DNA from: Arthrobacter sp. ISL-65
Lineage (GTDB): Bacteria > Actinomycetota > Actinomycetes > Actinomycetales > Micrococcaceae
Reading direction: 5' to 3'
Assembly: GCF_018613795.1 (NCBI RefSeq)
Contig: NZ_JAGGPN010000026.1
Span: forward strand, 1-64,000
Length of the DNA: 64,000 nucleotides
The position numbers were made by a program, and so were the translations under genes. Below are positions 54,755-63,546 of this stretch, in pieces (within the stretch, counting starts at the first letter, position 1; each line of letters opens with the position of its first letter). Below the pieces are notes generated by a model that searched no databases, had not been told where the DNA came from, and saw only the letters and a list, made by a program, of their open reading frames with translations.

Positions 54755-55719
54755 CGACAACCACCGTGCTGAACGACGCACCCACGTTCGACAACCGCCA
54801 GGACTTCGCCGACGAACTCATCGCTCTGGCCCGCACCAACGACAGGATCGTCGCCGTGTGCAACGACTCCGTCGGCTCCAGCAACCTGACCAAATTCCGT
54901 GACGAGTTCCCGGACCGGCTGATCAACGTCGGCATCGCCGAGCAAAACATGGTTGGTGTCGGCGCAGGACTGGCCAACGCCGGCCTCATCCCCTTCGTCT
55001 GCGCCGCCGGGCCCTTCCTGACCGGCCGCTCCCTGGAGCAGATCAAAGCGGACGTCGCCTACAGCCAGCACAACGTCATCCTCTGCGGCATGAGCCCGGG
55101 CATGGCCTACGGCGAGCTCGGACCCACCCACCACTCGGTCGAAGACTTCTCCTGGCTCCGTCCACTCCCGGGCCTGGACATTGTCGTGCCGGCCGACGGC
55201 GCCCAGACCCGCGCCGCGGTCCGCAACGCCGTGGCCGACCCGCGGCCGACTTACATCCGGGTTGGACGCTTCAAGGTCCCGCACGTTTCGGAGGACAACG
55301 TCGGTCTGGAACGCGGAAAGTTCGTTGTCGCCCGCGAAGGCACTGATGTCACCATCATTGCCACCGGCACCGAAGTGTCCCGCGCCCTCTGGGCTGCGGC
55401 GTCACTGGCCTCCGAGGGAGTCTCCGCCCGCGTCCTCAACGCCACCTACCTGAGCCCGCTCGACGAGGAAGCCATTAAGGATGCGGCCCGTCAGACAGGG
55501 GCCATCGTTACGGCAGAGGAGGCCAACGTGGCCGGGGGCCTTGGTGCAGCTGTGGCCAGCGTCGTGGGCCAGTTGGAGGACGGAGCCCGCGTTCCGATGC
55601 GCATCCTCGGCCTGAACCACTTTGCGCCCACCGGCAGCACCGCGTTCCTCCTTGACCACTTCGGTCTGACGGCCGATCACATCACGGCGGCCGCACGCGA
55701 GGTCCTGCACCGTGACTAA
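54751..55719 (+). CDS. Transketolase, C-terminal subunit
   Basis: A 322-residue protein with the Pyr and C-terminal domains of transketolase. RLINVGIAEQNMVGVGAGLA carries the cofactor-activating Glu, and THHSVEDFSWLRPLPGLDIVVPAD and PTYIRVGR follow. It pairs with the N-terminal subunit. Translation is coupled on both sides: ATGA with the previous gene, and its last codons overlap the GTG start of the kinase gene at 55712. Such split enzymes are common in catabolic operons. Confidence 0.92.
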   Translation: MTTTTVLNDAPTFDNRQDFADELIALARTNDRIVAVCNDSVGSSNLTKFRDEFPDRLINVGIAEQNMVGVGAGLANAGLIPFVCAAGPFLTGRSLEQIKADVAYSQHNVILCGMSPGMAYGELGPTHHSVEDFSWLRPLPGLDIVVPADGAQTRAAVRNAVADPRPTYIRVGRFKVPHVSEDNVGLERGKFVVAREGTDVTIIATGTEVSRALWAAASLASEGVSARVLNATYLSPLDEEAIKDAARQTGAIVTAEEANVAGGLGAAVASVVGQLEDGARVPMRILGLNHFAPTGSTAFLLDHFGLTADHITAAAREVLHRD

Positions 55720-57268
55720 CCTGGCCCCTGCCGCTGCCGGACCTGCCGTCGTCGTGGCGGTGGACCAAGGCACGAGTGCTACGAAGGCCCTGGTCATGAA
55801 CGGCTCGGGCGGGATCATCGCCAGGGCACAGGTCAGTCTCACGCAGCAACACCCCCAGCCCGGATGGGTCGAACAGGACCCGATCGTCATCCGCGACAGC
55901 GTGACCAAGGCCGTCACAGACAGCCTTAACGGACTGGAGAACACGGTCGCCGGCCTAGGCGTGAGCACCCAGCGCGAGTCGGCAATGATCTGGGACCGTG
56001 AGACCGGGCAGCCCCTGGGACCGGTTCTCGGCTGGCAGGACCGGCGCACCGCCGGGCAGGCCAAGAACCTGATCAGCGACGGTGCCGACGGACTGGTTCG
56101 CCAGTCAACCGGCCTGCCGATCGACCCGATGTTCTCGGCCCTGAAAATCCAATGGCTGCTCGACAGTGCCGACCCGGACCGCCGGCTAAGCAAGGCTGGC
56201 AAGATCGCGGCCGGAACCGTCGATTCCTGGCTGCTTTACTGCCTGGCGGGTGAACACCGGATCGAAGCGGGCAACGCGAGCCGCACCCAGCTGTTGAACC
56301 TGGACTCCCTGGATTGGGACCCGCAGCTGCTGGAACTGTTCAACGTTCCCCGCCAGATCCTCCCGGAGGTCGTGGCATCCAACGCGGCAAGTTCCCCCCT
56401 CCGTGGCGGGGTCGCCGACGGTGCCCGGGTTCACGCCGTGATGGGCGACTCGCACTCGGCCCTGTACGCCCATGGCGTCCGCGGCCCGGGGACGGTCAAG
56501 GCGACCTACGGTACCGGCAGCTCCGTCATGGGCCTGCTCCAGGACCAGGTGCGCCCTGCGGACATGGGCGGTCTGGTCCGAACACTGGCCTGGCATGACG
56601 GCTCCCCACGGTATGCCTTCGAGGGGAACATCCTCGCCACGGGCGCCACCGCGGTCTGGCTCTCGAAGGTGCTCGACTGTGACGTTTCGCATCTTGACTC
56701 CCTGGCCCGGACCGTGGAGGACAGCGGCGGGGTCAACATTGTTCCCGCGTTCGCCGGACTCGGCGCACCATGGTGGGACGAACGGGCAGAGGCTTCGATC
56801 AGCGGGTTCAACCTCGGCACGAATTCAGCCCATCTGGCCCGGGCGGCCTTCGAATCGATTGCCCTGCAGATCGAAGACGTGCTCCAGGCCGCAGAGACAT
56901 CCGTTTCGCCGCGCATCGGCTCTGTCCTGGCGGACGGCGGACCTACATCCAACACGTGGCTAATGCAGTTGCAGTCGGACCTGAGCCAGCGAACCGTCCT
57001 GCGCAGCGCGGTACCGGATCTCTCAGCGCTCGGCGTGGCCCACATGGCGGCGATCGAGACCGGCCTGTTCAGCCGGGAGGCTGTCGAAAGGCTGCCACGG
57101 AACCGGACAGTGATCGAGCCAGCCATGGCCGCCCACGACGCGCACGACCGGCGCGCAAGCTGGTCACACGCCGTGGCCAAGGCCCGCTGGTCCCCGGAAA
57201 ACCCCGCCCTTATCCCCACCTCAACGGGCCCGATGCACGACGCATTCGCCCCCGCAATAACGGAGTGA
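55712..57268 (+). CDS. FGGY-family carbohydrate kinase (glycerol kinase-like)
   Basis: A 518-residue sugar/polyol kinase. VVAVDQGTSATKALVMN is the N-terminal phosphate-binding motif. GLGVSTQRES, LGWQDRRTAGQAKNL and GTVDSWLLYCLAG resemble glycerol kinase, and GTGSSVMG and GLGAPWWDERA belong to the second domain. Likely substrates are a polyol (erythritol-type) or ketose; the family cannot be resolved further by eye. The GTG start lies inside the transketolase end. Confidence 0.88.
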   Translation: MTNLAPAAAGPAVVVAVDQGTSATKALVMNGSGGIIARAQVSLTQQHPQPGWVEQDPIVIRDSVTKAVTDSLNGLENTVAGLGVSTQRESAMIWDRETGQPLGPVLGWQDRRTAGQAKNLISDGADGLVRQSTGLPIDPMFSALKIQWLLDSADPDRRLSKAGKIAAGTVDSWLLYCLAGEHRIEAGNASRTQLLNLDSLDWDPQLLELFNVPRQILPEVVASNAASSPLRGGVADGARVHAVMGDSHSALYAHGVRGPGTVKATYGTGSSVMGLLQDQVRPADMGGLVRTLAWHDGSPRYAFEGNILATGATAVWLSKVLDCDVSHLDSLARTVEDSGGVNIVPAFAGLGAPWWDERAEASISGFNLGTNSAHLARAAFESIALQIEDVLQAAETSVSPRIGSVLADGGPTSNTWLMQLQSDLSQRTVLRSAVPDLSALGVAHMAAIETGLFSREAVERLPRNRTVIEPAMAAHDAHDRRASWSHAVAKARWSPENPALIPTSTGPMHDAFAPAITE

Positions 57269-57273
57269 CACCA

Positions 57274-58080
57274 ATGACCACGATCGCATCTGAAATTTTT
57301 CAGGGCCACTTCACCGGCCGCCGCGCTCTCGTTACCGGAGGTGCCAGCGGCATCGGCTACGGCATCGGACAGGCCTTCGCCGAAGCCGGGGCCTCGGTGC
57401 TCCTCGTCGACCGCAGCCCCCAGGTCAGCGAATCAGCGGCAAAGCTCAGGGCGGCCGGCCTCGACGTCGACTACGCCGTCGCGGACGTCACCGACGAGGC
57501 CGAGGTCAAGGCAGCCTTCGCCAAGACCGTCCAGCTGTGGGGCGGGCTGGACATCCTCGTCAACAACGCCGGGATCATCACGATCGCGAACCTTGAAGAG
57601 CTGAGCCTGGACGAGTTCAACAAAGTCCTCGCCGTCAACACCACAGCCGTCTTTCTGTGTTGCCGGGAGGCCGCCCCCTTGCTGAAAGCCAGCGAGCATG
57701 GGGTCATCCTCAATGCTTCCAGCGGGCAGGGCCGGCAAGGGTTTATCTTCACGCCCCATTACGCGGCCAGCAAGTTCGGTGTCATCGGCCTCACCCAGTC
57801 CCTGGCCAAGGAACTGGCCCCGTCAGGTGTCCGCGTCAACAGCTACTGCCCCGGCATCGTCAAAACCGAAATGTGGGAATACAACGACCGCGAATGGGGA
57901 AGCCGCCTCGGTGACTACAAGCCCGGCGAGCTGATCCAGGAATGGATCGACGGCATCCCGCTCAAGCGTCCCGCCGAAGCAACCGACGTGGCGAACCTGC
58001 TCCTTTTCCTCGCATCGGACGCGGGCAGCTACATCACAGGACAGGCCATCAACATTGATGGCGGAATGTTCATGAACTAG
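57274..58080 (+). CDS. Short-chain dehydrogenase (polyol/sugar dehydrogenase)
   Basis: A 268-residue SDR. VTGGASGIGYGIGQAFAEAG is the cofactor motif, LLVDRS suggests NAD preference (Asp), VNNAGI, NASSGQGRQG (Ser), and HYAASKFGV (Tyr-x3-Lys) form the catalytic set. It probably oxidises the transported polyol to a ketose. The ATG at 57274 follows CGGAG. It precedes the importer genes in the same operon. Confidence 0.9.
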   Translation: MTTIASEIFQGHFTGRRALVTGGASGIGYGIGQAFAEAGASVLLVDRSPQVSESAAKLRAAGLDVDYAVADVTDEAEVKAAFAKTVQLWGGLDILVNNAGIITIANLEELSLDEFNKVLAVNTTAVFLCCREAAPLLKASEHGVILNASSGQGRQGFIFTPHYAASKFGVIGLTQSLAKELAPSGVRVNSYCPGIVKTEMWEYNDREWGSRLGDYKPGELIQEWIDGIPLKRPAEATDVANLLLFLASDAGSYITGQAINIDGGMFMN

Positions 58081-58110
58081 GGCCAACCTCTACTGCCAAC
58101 GGAGTCAATC

Positions 58111-59124
58111 ATGAGTCAACAACTAGCCCACCGGCCCGGTGGAGCCCCCCAAGAAACCGGCGCGAAGGCGCCACTGTTCTCGCAACTGAGCGCCCGCGTG
58201 TTTTCCGGCAGCGGCGGCGCCCTGCTGGGCCTGATCGCGCTGTTCATCATCCTGAGCTTCGCGTCGCCCTTCTTCCTGACCGCCAGGAACATCATCAACA
58301 TCCTGGACCAGGTGACCGTGCTCGGCATCCTGTCCGTCGGGGCGACCGCCGTCATCATCACTGGCGGCATCGACCTGTCAGTAGGTTCCATCCTCGGACT
58401 CTCCACCATGGTTCTGGGCTGGCTCTCCCACCAGGGAGGCTGGCCGATGTGGACCGCTATGCTGGCAGCCATCGCCGTCGGCGCCGCCGCCGGGTCACTC
58501 AACGGTCTGGGCATCACCTACGCCAACCTGCCACCGTTCATCGCGACCCTGGCAATGATGTCCATCGGCAGGGGCCTGGCGAACCTGATCACCGACGGCC
58601 AGCAGATCGTGGGATACCCGGAGTGGTTCTTCAACTTCTCGTCCGAAAGGTACCTCGGTTTCTTCTCCGTCACGCTGCTGGTGGTCCTCGCCCTGTACCT
58701 GGTGGCCTGGGCCTGGCTGAAGTACCGAGCCTCCGGACGCTCCATCTACGCCATCGGCGGCGGCGCCGAAGTCGCCCGCCTGGCCGGGATCCACGTCAAG
58801 AAGGTCACCATCTGGGTTTACGTCGCAGCCGGCGCCCTGGCTGGCCTGGGCGGCATCGTCCTCGCCAGCCGTCTGGACTCGTCCCAGCCCAGCGCAGGCA
58901 TCGGTTATGAACTCGACGTCATCGCCGCAGTCGTCATCGGCGGCGCGAGCCTGAACGGCGGCGTGGGGCGCATCGGCGGCACCGTCATCGGCGTCCTGAT
59001 CATCGGTGTGCTGCGCAACGGCCTGAACCTGCTGGGCGTCTCACCGTTCATCCAGCAGATCGTCATCGGCCTCGTCATTGCCATAGCCGTGATGGCAGAC
59101 GTCCTCCGCCGCAAGCGGGCCTGA
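58111..59124 (+). CDS. Ribose-type ABC transporter permease (RbsC-like)
   Basis: A 337-residue permease with ~10 membrane segments. VGATAVIITGGIDLSVGSILGLS is the RbsC-family signature, and GSLNGLGITYANLPPFIATLAM and ASLNGGVGRIGGT follow. It forms the channel of a carbohydrate importer with the binding protein and double ATPase downstream. It lies 30 bp after the SDR gene. Confidence 0.92.
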   Translation: MSQQLAHRPGGAPQETGAKAPLFSQLSARVFSGSGGALLGLIALFIILSFASPFFLTARNIINILDQVTVLGILSVGATAVIITGGIDLSVGSILGLSTMVLGWLSHQGGWPMWTAMLAAIAVGAAAGSLNGLGITYANLPPFIATLAMMSIGRGLANLITDGQQIVGYPEWFFNFSSERYLGFFSVTLLVVLALYLVAWAWLKYRASGRSIYAIGGGAEVARLAGIHVKKVTIWVYVAAGALAGLGGIVLASRLDSSQPSAGIGYELDVIAAVVIGGASLNGGVGRIGGTVIGVLIIGVLRNGLNLLGVSPFIQQIVIGLVIAIAVMADVLRRKRA

Positions 59125-59184
59125 TCAGCCATACCCACTAACCGCTCAAGCAGTACCCACCCGAATTTATCAATGGAGATGAAC

Positions 59185-60138
59185 ATGTTCAGAAAAATTG
59201 CAGTAGCCGCGGTCGCCGTGGCGGCCACCTTTTCCCTGGCAGCCTGCGGCGGAAACGCCGGCACCGGCGGAGCCAGCGGGGAGAAGCAGAAGACCGTCGG
59301 CCTGGCGGTAGCAAACCAGCAGGCAGACTTCTTCAATCAGATCCGCCAGTCCGTCGAAGCGGCGGCCAAGGCACAAAACGTCAAGGTCGTCGTCGCCGAC
59401 GCCAAGGGCGATTCCAACACCCAGGTTTCGCAGATCCAGGACTTCATCACTCAGCAGGTTGACGCGATTATCTACATCCCGGCCGGAGCCACAGCAGCAA
59501 CCGTCCCGGTCCGCGCGGCCAAGTCAGCGAACATTCCCATCGTCGCTGTCGACCGCAACCCCGAAGGCGCACCAGGCGACACCTTCATTGCCACCGACAG
59601 TGTCGGGGCCGCCAAAACGCTGGGTGAATGGGTCGGAAAGCAGGTCGATGGCAAGGGACAGCTCGGCGTCATCCAGGGCCAGATCGGAACCACCCCGGAG
59701 GTCGCCCGCGACACCGGCTTCAAGGAAGCCATGAGCCAGTTCTCCGGCATCAAGGAAGTCGCCCGCCAGGCCTCGCAGCAGTGGGCCCAGGACGAGGGCT
59801 ACCAGCTCGCCACGGACATGCTTCAGGCGAACCCGAGCATCAACATCTTCTTCGGCCGTGCAGACGCACTGGCCCTCGGAGCAGCACAGGCCGTCCGCAA
59901 CGCCGGCGTCAAGGGCGTTACCATCGTCGGTTTCGATGGCGACAAGGCCGGCCTGGAAGCGGTGAAGAACGGCACCCTGGCCGCAACGATTACCCAGCCG
60001 ACGCAGGGCATGGGCAAGCTCGCCCTTGAATCCGCAGTCAAGCTGGCAAACGGCGAAAAGGTTCCGGCCGAGCAGCTTCAGGAAGGCGTCCTCACCACCA
60101 AGGACAACGTCGACCCCTTCATCACCAAGCACCCCTGA
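59185..60138 (+). CDS. Ribose-type ABC transporter substrate-binding lipoprotein
   Basis: A 317-residue periplasmic-binding-type protein. The signal peptide ends in a lipobox, SLAACGG (Cys about residue 21), so it is membrane-anchored outside. KTVGLAVANQQADFFNQI, QVDAIIYIPAGA and TIVGFDGDKAGLEAVKNG are typical of type-1 sugar-binding proteins (RbsB/XylF-like). The ATG at 59185 follows GGAG at 6 nt. A short GC-rich hairpin (GGCGCC at 60151 and 60165) after the stop may stabilise its mRNA. The ligand is unknown. Confidence 0.92.
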   Translation: MFRKIAVAAVAVAATFSLAACGGNAGTGGASGEKQKTVGLAVANQQADFFNQIRQSVEAAAKAQNVKVVVADAKGDSNTQVSQIQDFITQQVDAIIYIPAGATAATVPVRAAKSANIPIVAVDRNPEGAPGDTFIATDSVGAAKTLGEWVGKQVDGKGQLGVIQGQIGTTPEVARDTGFKEAMSQFSGIKEVARQASQQWAQDEGYQLATDMLQANPSINIFFGRADALALGAAQAVRNAGVKGVTIVGFDGDKAGLEAVKNGTLAATITQPTQGMGKLALESAVKLANGEKVPAEQLQEGVLTTKDNVDPFITKHP

Positions 60139-60208
60139 CCGTCACAGGGTGGCGCCTCCTCAGGGGCGCCGCCCGCCCGGCCGTTTCCCCTAGCCAATGG
60201 AGCTCTCA

Positions 60209-61696
60209 ATGCCTACAGCGGACACCCGTGGACTCCGCGTCCGCGGCGCCACGAAAGAATATCCCGGCACCATCGCCGTCCAGGACATTGACCTGGACAT
60301 CAACCCCGGGGAAGTCGTTGCCCTGCTTGGAGAAAACGGGGCCGGCAAATCCACCCTCTCCAGCATCATCGCCGGAGTCACCCAGCCGACCACCGGCACC
60401 ATGACCTGGAATGGGGAACCGTACGCACCGACATCCCCCGGGGACGCCATCGCAGCCGGGATCGGGCTGATTCACCAGGAAATGCGGCTACTGCCCGACC
60501 TCACCGTTGCCGAGAACGTCATGGTCGGACGGTGGCCCCTGCGCAACGGATTCCTCGACGCACGATCCATGCGCGAGAAAGCCAAAAACCAGCTCAAACG
60601 TCTCGGCTTCAACGGCAGCATGGACGCCAAAGTTCGGGACCTCAGCGTCGCCGGGCAGCAACAGGTCGAGATCGCCAAGGCCCTCATGCTTGACGCATCG
60701 CTACTCATCCTCGATGAGCCCACCGCAGCACTGGGCCAGGCCGAAACCGACGCCCTGTTCGAGTGCGTCAGGGCGCTGAAGGCTGAGGGCGTGTCCTTCA
60801 TCTACGTCAGCCACCGCCTGGCCGAAATTGCCCTGATCGCCGACCGCATCGTCGTGCTCAGGGACGGCAAAAAGATCACTGAACACGCCTCCGGCGAGGT
60901 CTCCCCCCACCAGCTGGTAGAAGAAATGGTCGGCCGGCCCGTCGAACGGCTCTTCCCCGAAGTGCCCCCGCCCTCCGACAACATCGTGCTGGAAGTCAAA
61001 GACCTGCACGACAAGGCCGGCGACTTCACCGACGTATCCTTCACCGTCCGTGCCGGAGAAATCTTCGGCATCGCAGGCATCGTGGGAGCCGGACGCACCG
61101 AACTCGTCCGCGCCATAGCCGGCGCCGAGCACCGGCTGGGCACAGTTGTCGTGGACGGGAAAGACCTGAAACCACACGACCCGATGGCTGCCATCAAAGC
61201 CGGCGTCGTGCTCATCCCCGAGGACCGCAAGCAGCAAGGCCTGGTCGTCAGCGACACCATCGAGAACAACATCGCCCTCCCCAACATGGGAAAGGTCAGC
61301 TCATCGGGCTGGATCGCACCGTCCAAAGTCCGAAGCTTCGCCTCCACTGTGGCCAAGGGCATCGGAATGAAGGGCAACGTGGCGCTGCCTGTGTCCTCCC
61401 TCTCTGGCGGCAACCAGCAAAAAGTCGTGATCGGCAAATGGCTGCAGCGCGACCCGCGCCTGATCATCCTCGACGAACCCACCCGGGGCATCGACGTCGG
61501 CGCGCGCGCCTCAATCTACGAAGTCGTAGCCGACCTGGCCCGCAATGGTAACGCTGTCATTGTGGTCAGCTCCGACCTCGAGGAAGTGCTGGGCCTCGCC
61601 CACCGTGTCATGGTCCTGGCCCGCGGACGAAACCAGGGAATCCTGGACGCCGCCGAAGCCACCCCAGCCAAAGTCATGTCACTGGCCACACTCTAG
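60209..61696 (+). CDS. Ribose-type ABC transporter double ATP-binding protein (RbsA-like)
   Basis: A 495-residue protein with two ABC domains. The first (~1-240) has Walker A GENGAGKST, signature LSVAGQQQVEIAKAL and Walker B LLILDEPTAAL. The second (~250-490) has the degenerate Walker A GIVGAGRTEL, signature LSGGNQQKVVIGKWL and Walker B LIILDEPTRGID. This is the standard RbsA/XylG layout that energises sugar import. The ATG at 60209 follows GGAG at 6 nt. It is the last transporter gene, before the regulator. Confidence 0.93.
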   Translation: MPTADTRGLRVRGATKEYPGTIAVQDIDLDINPGEVVALLGENGAGKSTLSSIIAGVTQPTTGTMTWNGEPYAPTSPGDAIAAGIGLIHQEMRLLPDLTVAENVMVGRWPLRNGFLDARSMREKAKNQLKRLGFNGSMDAKVRDLSVAGQQQVEIAKALMLDASLLILDEPTAALGQAETDALFECVRALKAEGVSFIYVSHRLAEIALIADRIVVLRDGKKITEHASGEVSPHQLVEEMVGRPVERLFPEVPPPSDNIVLEVKDLHDKAGDFTDVSFTVRAGEIFGIAGIVGAGRTELVRAIAGAEHRLGTVVVDGKDLKPHDPMAAIKAGVVLIPEDRKQQGLVVSDTIENNIALPNMGKVSSSGWIAPSKVRSFASTVAKGIGMKGNVALPVSSLSGGNQQKVVIGKWLQRDPRLIILDEPTRGIDVGARASIYEVVADLARNGNAVIVVSSDLEEVLGLAHRVMVLARGRNQGILDAAEATPAKVMSLATL

Positions 61697-61754
61697 GAGA
61701 AAGGAATTACATGAAATAATTGGACCCTTGCCTGACGAGAAGCGAAGGAACGCC

Positions 61755-62734
61755 GTGGCACCGAGAACCAGGACTTTCAACCCCGAGCAACTGGGCCTGA
61801 TGGTCAAAGCCGCGCGGATGTACCACGAGCAAAACCTGAGCCAGGCGGACATCGCGGAAAAGCTCAACGTCTCCCAGTCCCGGGTCTCCCGCTGGCTGAC
61901 CGACGCTGTACGTGAAGGCATCGTCCGGACCATCGTCGTCGCACCCCCGGGAACCGAATCGGACCTGGAGGACGCCGTGGCCGCCAAGTACGGCCTGTCC
62001 GCCGTCGTCATCGCCGACCTGCAAACCGACGACGAAGCAGCCATCATCCGCGGTATCGGTGCCACGGCCGCCGGCTACCTTGAAGTCACCCTCACCGGAG
62101 GCAACAGGGTCGGCTGTCGTCCTGGTCCTCGACACTGCTGGCAACGGTGGACGCGATGTCCCCACGAAACGTCAAAACCGCGGAAAGCATCGTCCAGGTC
62201 ATCGGCGGAGTCGGCAATCCCGAAGTTCAGGTGCGGGCCACGCACCTTGCCGACCGGCTGGCAACAGTCACCAAAGGAACCCCCCGCTACCTGCCCGCGC
62301 CCGGCATTGTTTCCAGCCGCGGCGGCCGGGACGCCCTGCTCGAGGACCCCTTTGTCGCTGAGGTCGCCGCCGACTGGGACCGGCTGGATACGCTTTTGGT
62401 CGGCATCGGAAGCATCGAACCGTCACCGCTCCTGCGGGAGTCAGGCAATTCACTCAACGAATCCAACCTCAACGCCCTCGCCGCGTCAGGTGCGGTAGGC
62501 GATATCTGCCTGCGGTTCTTCGACAAACACGGAACACTTATCGAGTCCGACCTCAATGACCGCGTCCTGGGCATCAGCCCGGAGCAGATGCTCCGGGTCG
62601 ACAGGCGCATCGGTATCGCCGGCGGCGCCAGGAAGTACGCCGCGATACGGGCAGCCGCTGAGGGCAAATGGATCAACGTACTCATCACGGACAAAAAAAC
62701 TGCGCTGAAGCTGGAGTCAGACAAAGCGCCCTAA
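61755..62734 (+). pseudogene. SorC-family sugar-binding regulator, frameshifted
   Basis: The GTG at 61755 (AAGGAA upstream) begins a SorC/DeoR-type regulator. AARMYHEQNLSQADIAEKLN and VSQSRVSRWLTDAVREGIVR form the helix-turn-helix. The frame breaks near 62114: GTC-GGC-TGT reads into junk, while inserting one base (GTC-GGN-CTG-TCG-TCC-TGG) restores GLSSWSSTLLATVDAM and the remaining sugar-binding domain (LLVGIGSIEPSPLLRESG to 62734). It is a single-base deletion, real or a sequencing error. If real, the operon has lost its regulator. Confidence 0.8.
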
Positions 62735-62751
62735 AACTTGAAGGACAGCAA

Positions 62752-63522
62752 TTGAACCCGAAACTCAGCTTCGCCCTGGACGGCCGGACAGCCCTCGTAA
62801 CCGGAGGCGGATCCGGCATCGGGCAGGCCATCGCGTACGGTATCGCGCAGCAAAGCGGCGCCATCGGCATCGTTGACCTCCCCGGCGACGGACCCGACGA
62901 AACCGTCCAGCGCATTAAAAAATCCGGAGGGCGGGCCATCTTCGTCGCAGCCGACGTGACCAAGGCCGACGAACTCGAAGAGGCCGTGGCCAAGATCGAG
63001 GCCGACCTTGGCCCCCTCACCCTGGCGGTGAACTCCGCCGGCATAGCCAACGCCGCCCCCGCCGAAGACATGCCGCTGGCACAGTGGCAAAAGGTCTACG
63101 ACATCGACGTCACCGGGGTCTTCCTCAGCTGCCAGGCCGAAGGCCGCGCCATGCTCCGGAACGGCGGCGGGTCCATCGTGAACATCGCCTCGATGTCCGG
63201 AAGCATCGTCAATCGCGGCCTGCTGCAGGCACACTACAACAGCGCCAAAGCCGCCGTCATTCACATGAGCAAGTCCCTGGCCATGGAATGGGCCGAGCGC
63301 GGCATCCGCGTCAACGCCCTCAGCCCCGGATACACCATGACCAAGATGAACTCCCGCCCCGAAATGGTCCACCAGATGCAACTCTTCGCCGACGAAACGC
63401 CGATGAAGCGAATCGCCGACCCGTCCGAAATGGCCGGACCGGCGGTGTTCCTCCTCTCGGACGCAGCATCCTTCTGTACCGGCATCGACCTCCTCGTCGA
63501 CGGCGGCTTTTGCGCCCAATAA
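62752..63522 (+). CDS. Short-chain dehydrogenase (second of the sugar operon)
   Basis: A 256-residue SDR. LVTGGGSGIGQAIAYGIAQQ is the cofactor motif, IVDLPGD suggests NAD, AVNSAGIANAAPAED the NNAG equivalent, NIASMSGSIVNRG (Ser) and HYNSAKAAV (Tyr-x3-Lys) the catalytic set. The TTG start at 62752 has AAGGA at 6 nt. It may interconvert a polyol and ketose different from that of the SDR at 57274. It follows the regulator gene by 17 bp. Confidence 0.88.
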   Translation: MNPKLSFALDGRTALVTGGGSGIGQAIAYGIAQQSGAIGIVDLPGDGPDETVQRIKKSGGRAIFVAADVTKADELEEAVAKIEADLGPLTLAVNSAGIANAAPAEDMPLAQWQKVYDIDVTGVFLSCQAEGRAMLRNGGGSIVNIASMSGSIVNRGLLQAHYNSAKAAVIHMSKSLAMEWAERGIRVNALSPGYTMTKMNSRPEMVHQMQLFADETPMKRIADPSEMAGPAVFLLSDAASFCTGIDLLVDGGFCAQ

Positions 63523-63546
63523 ACCTCTTGCCGGTGCCGCCCTGGG

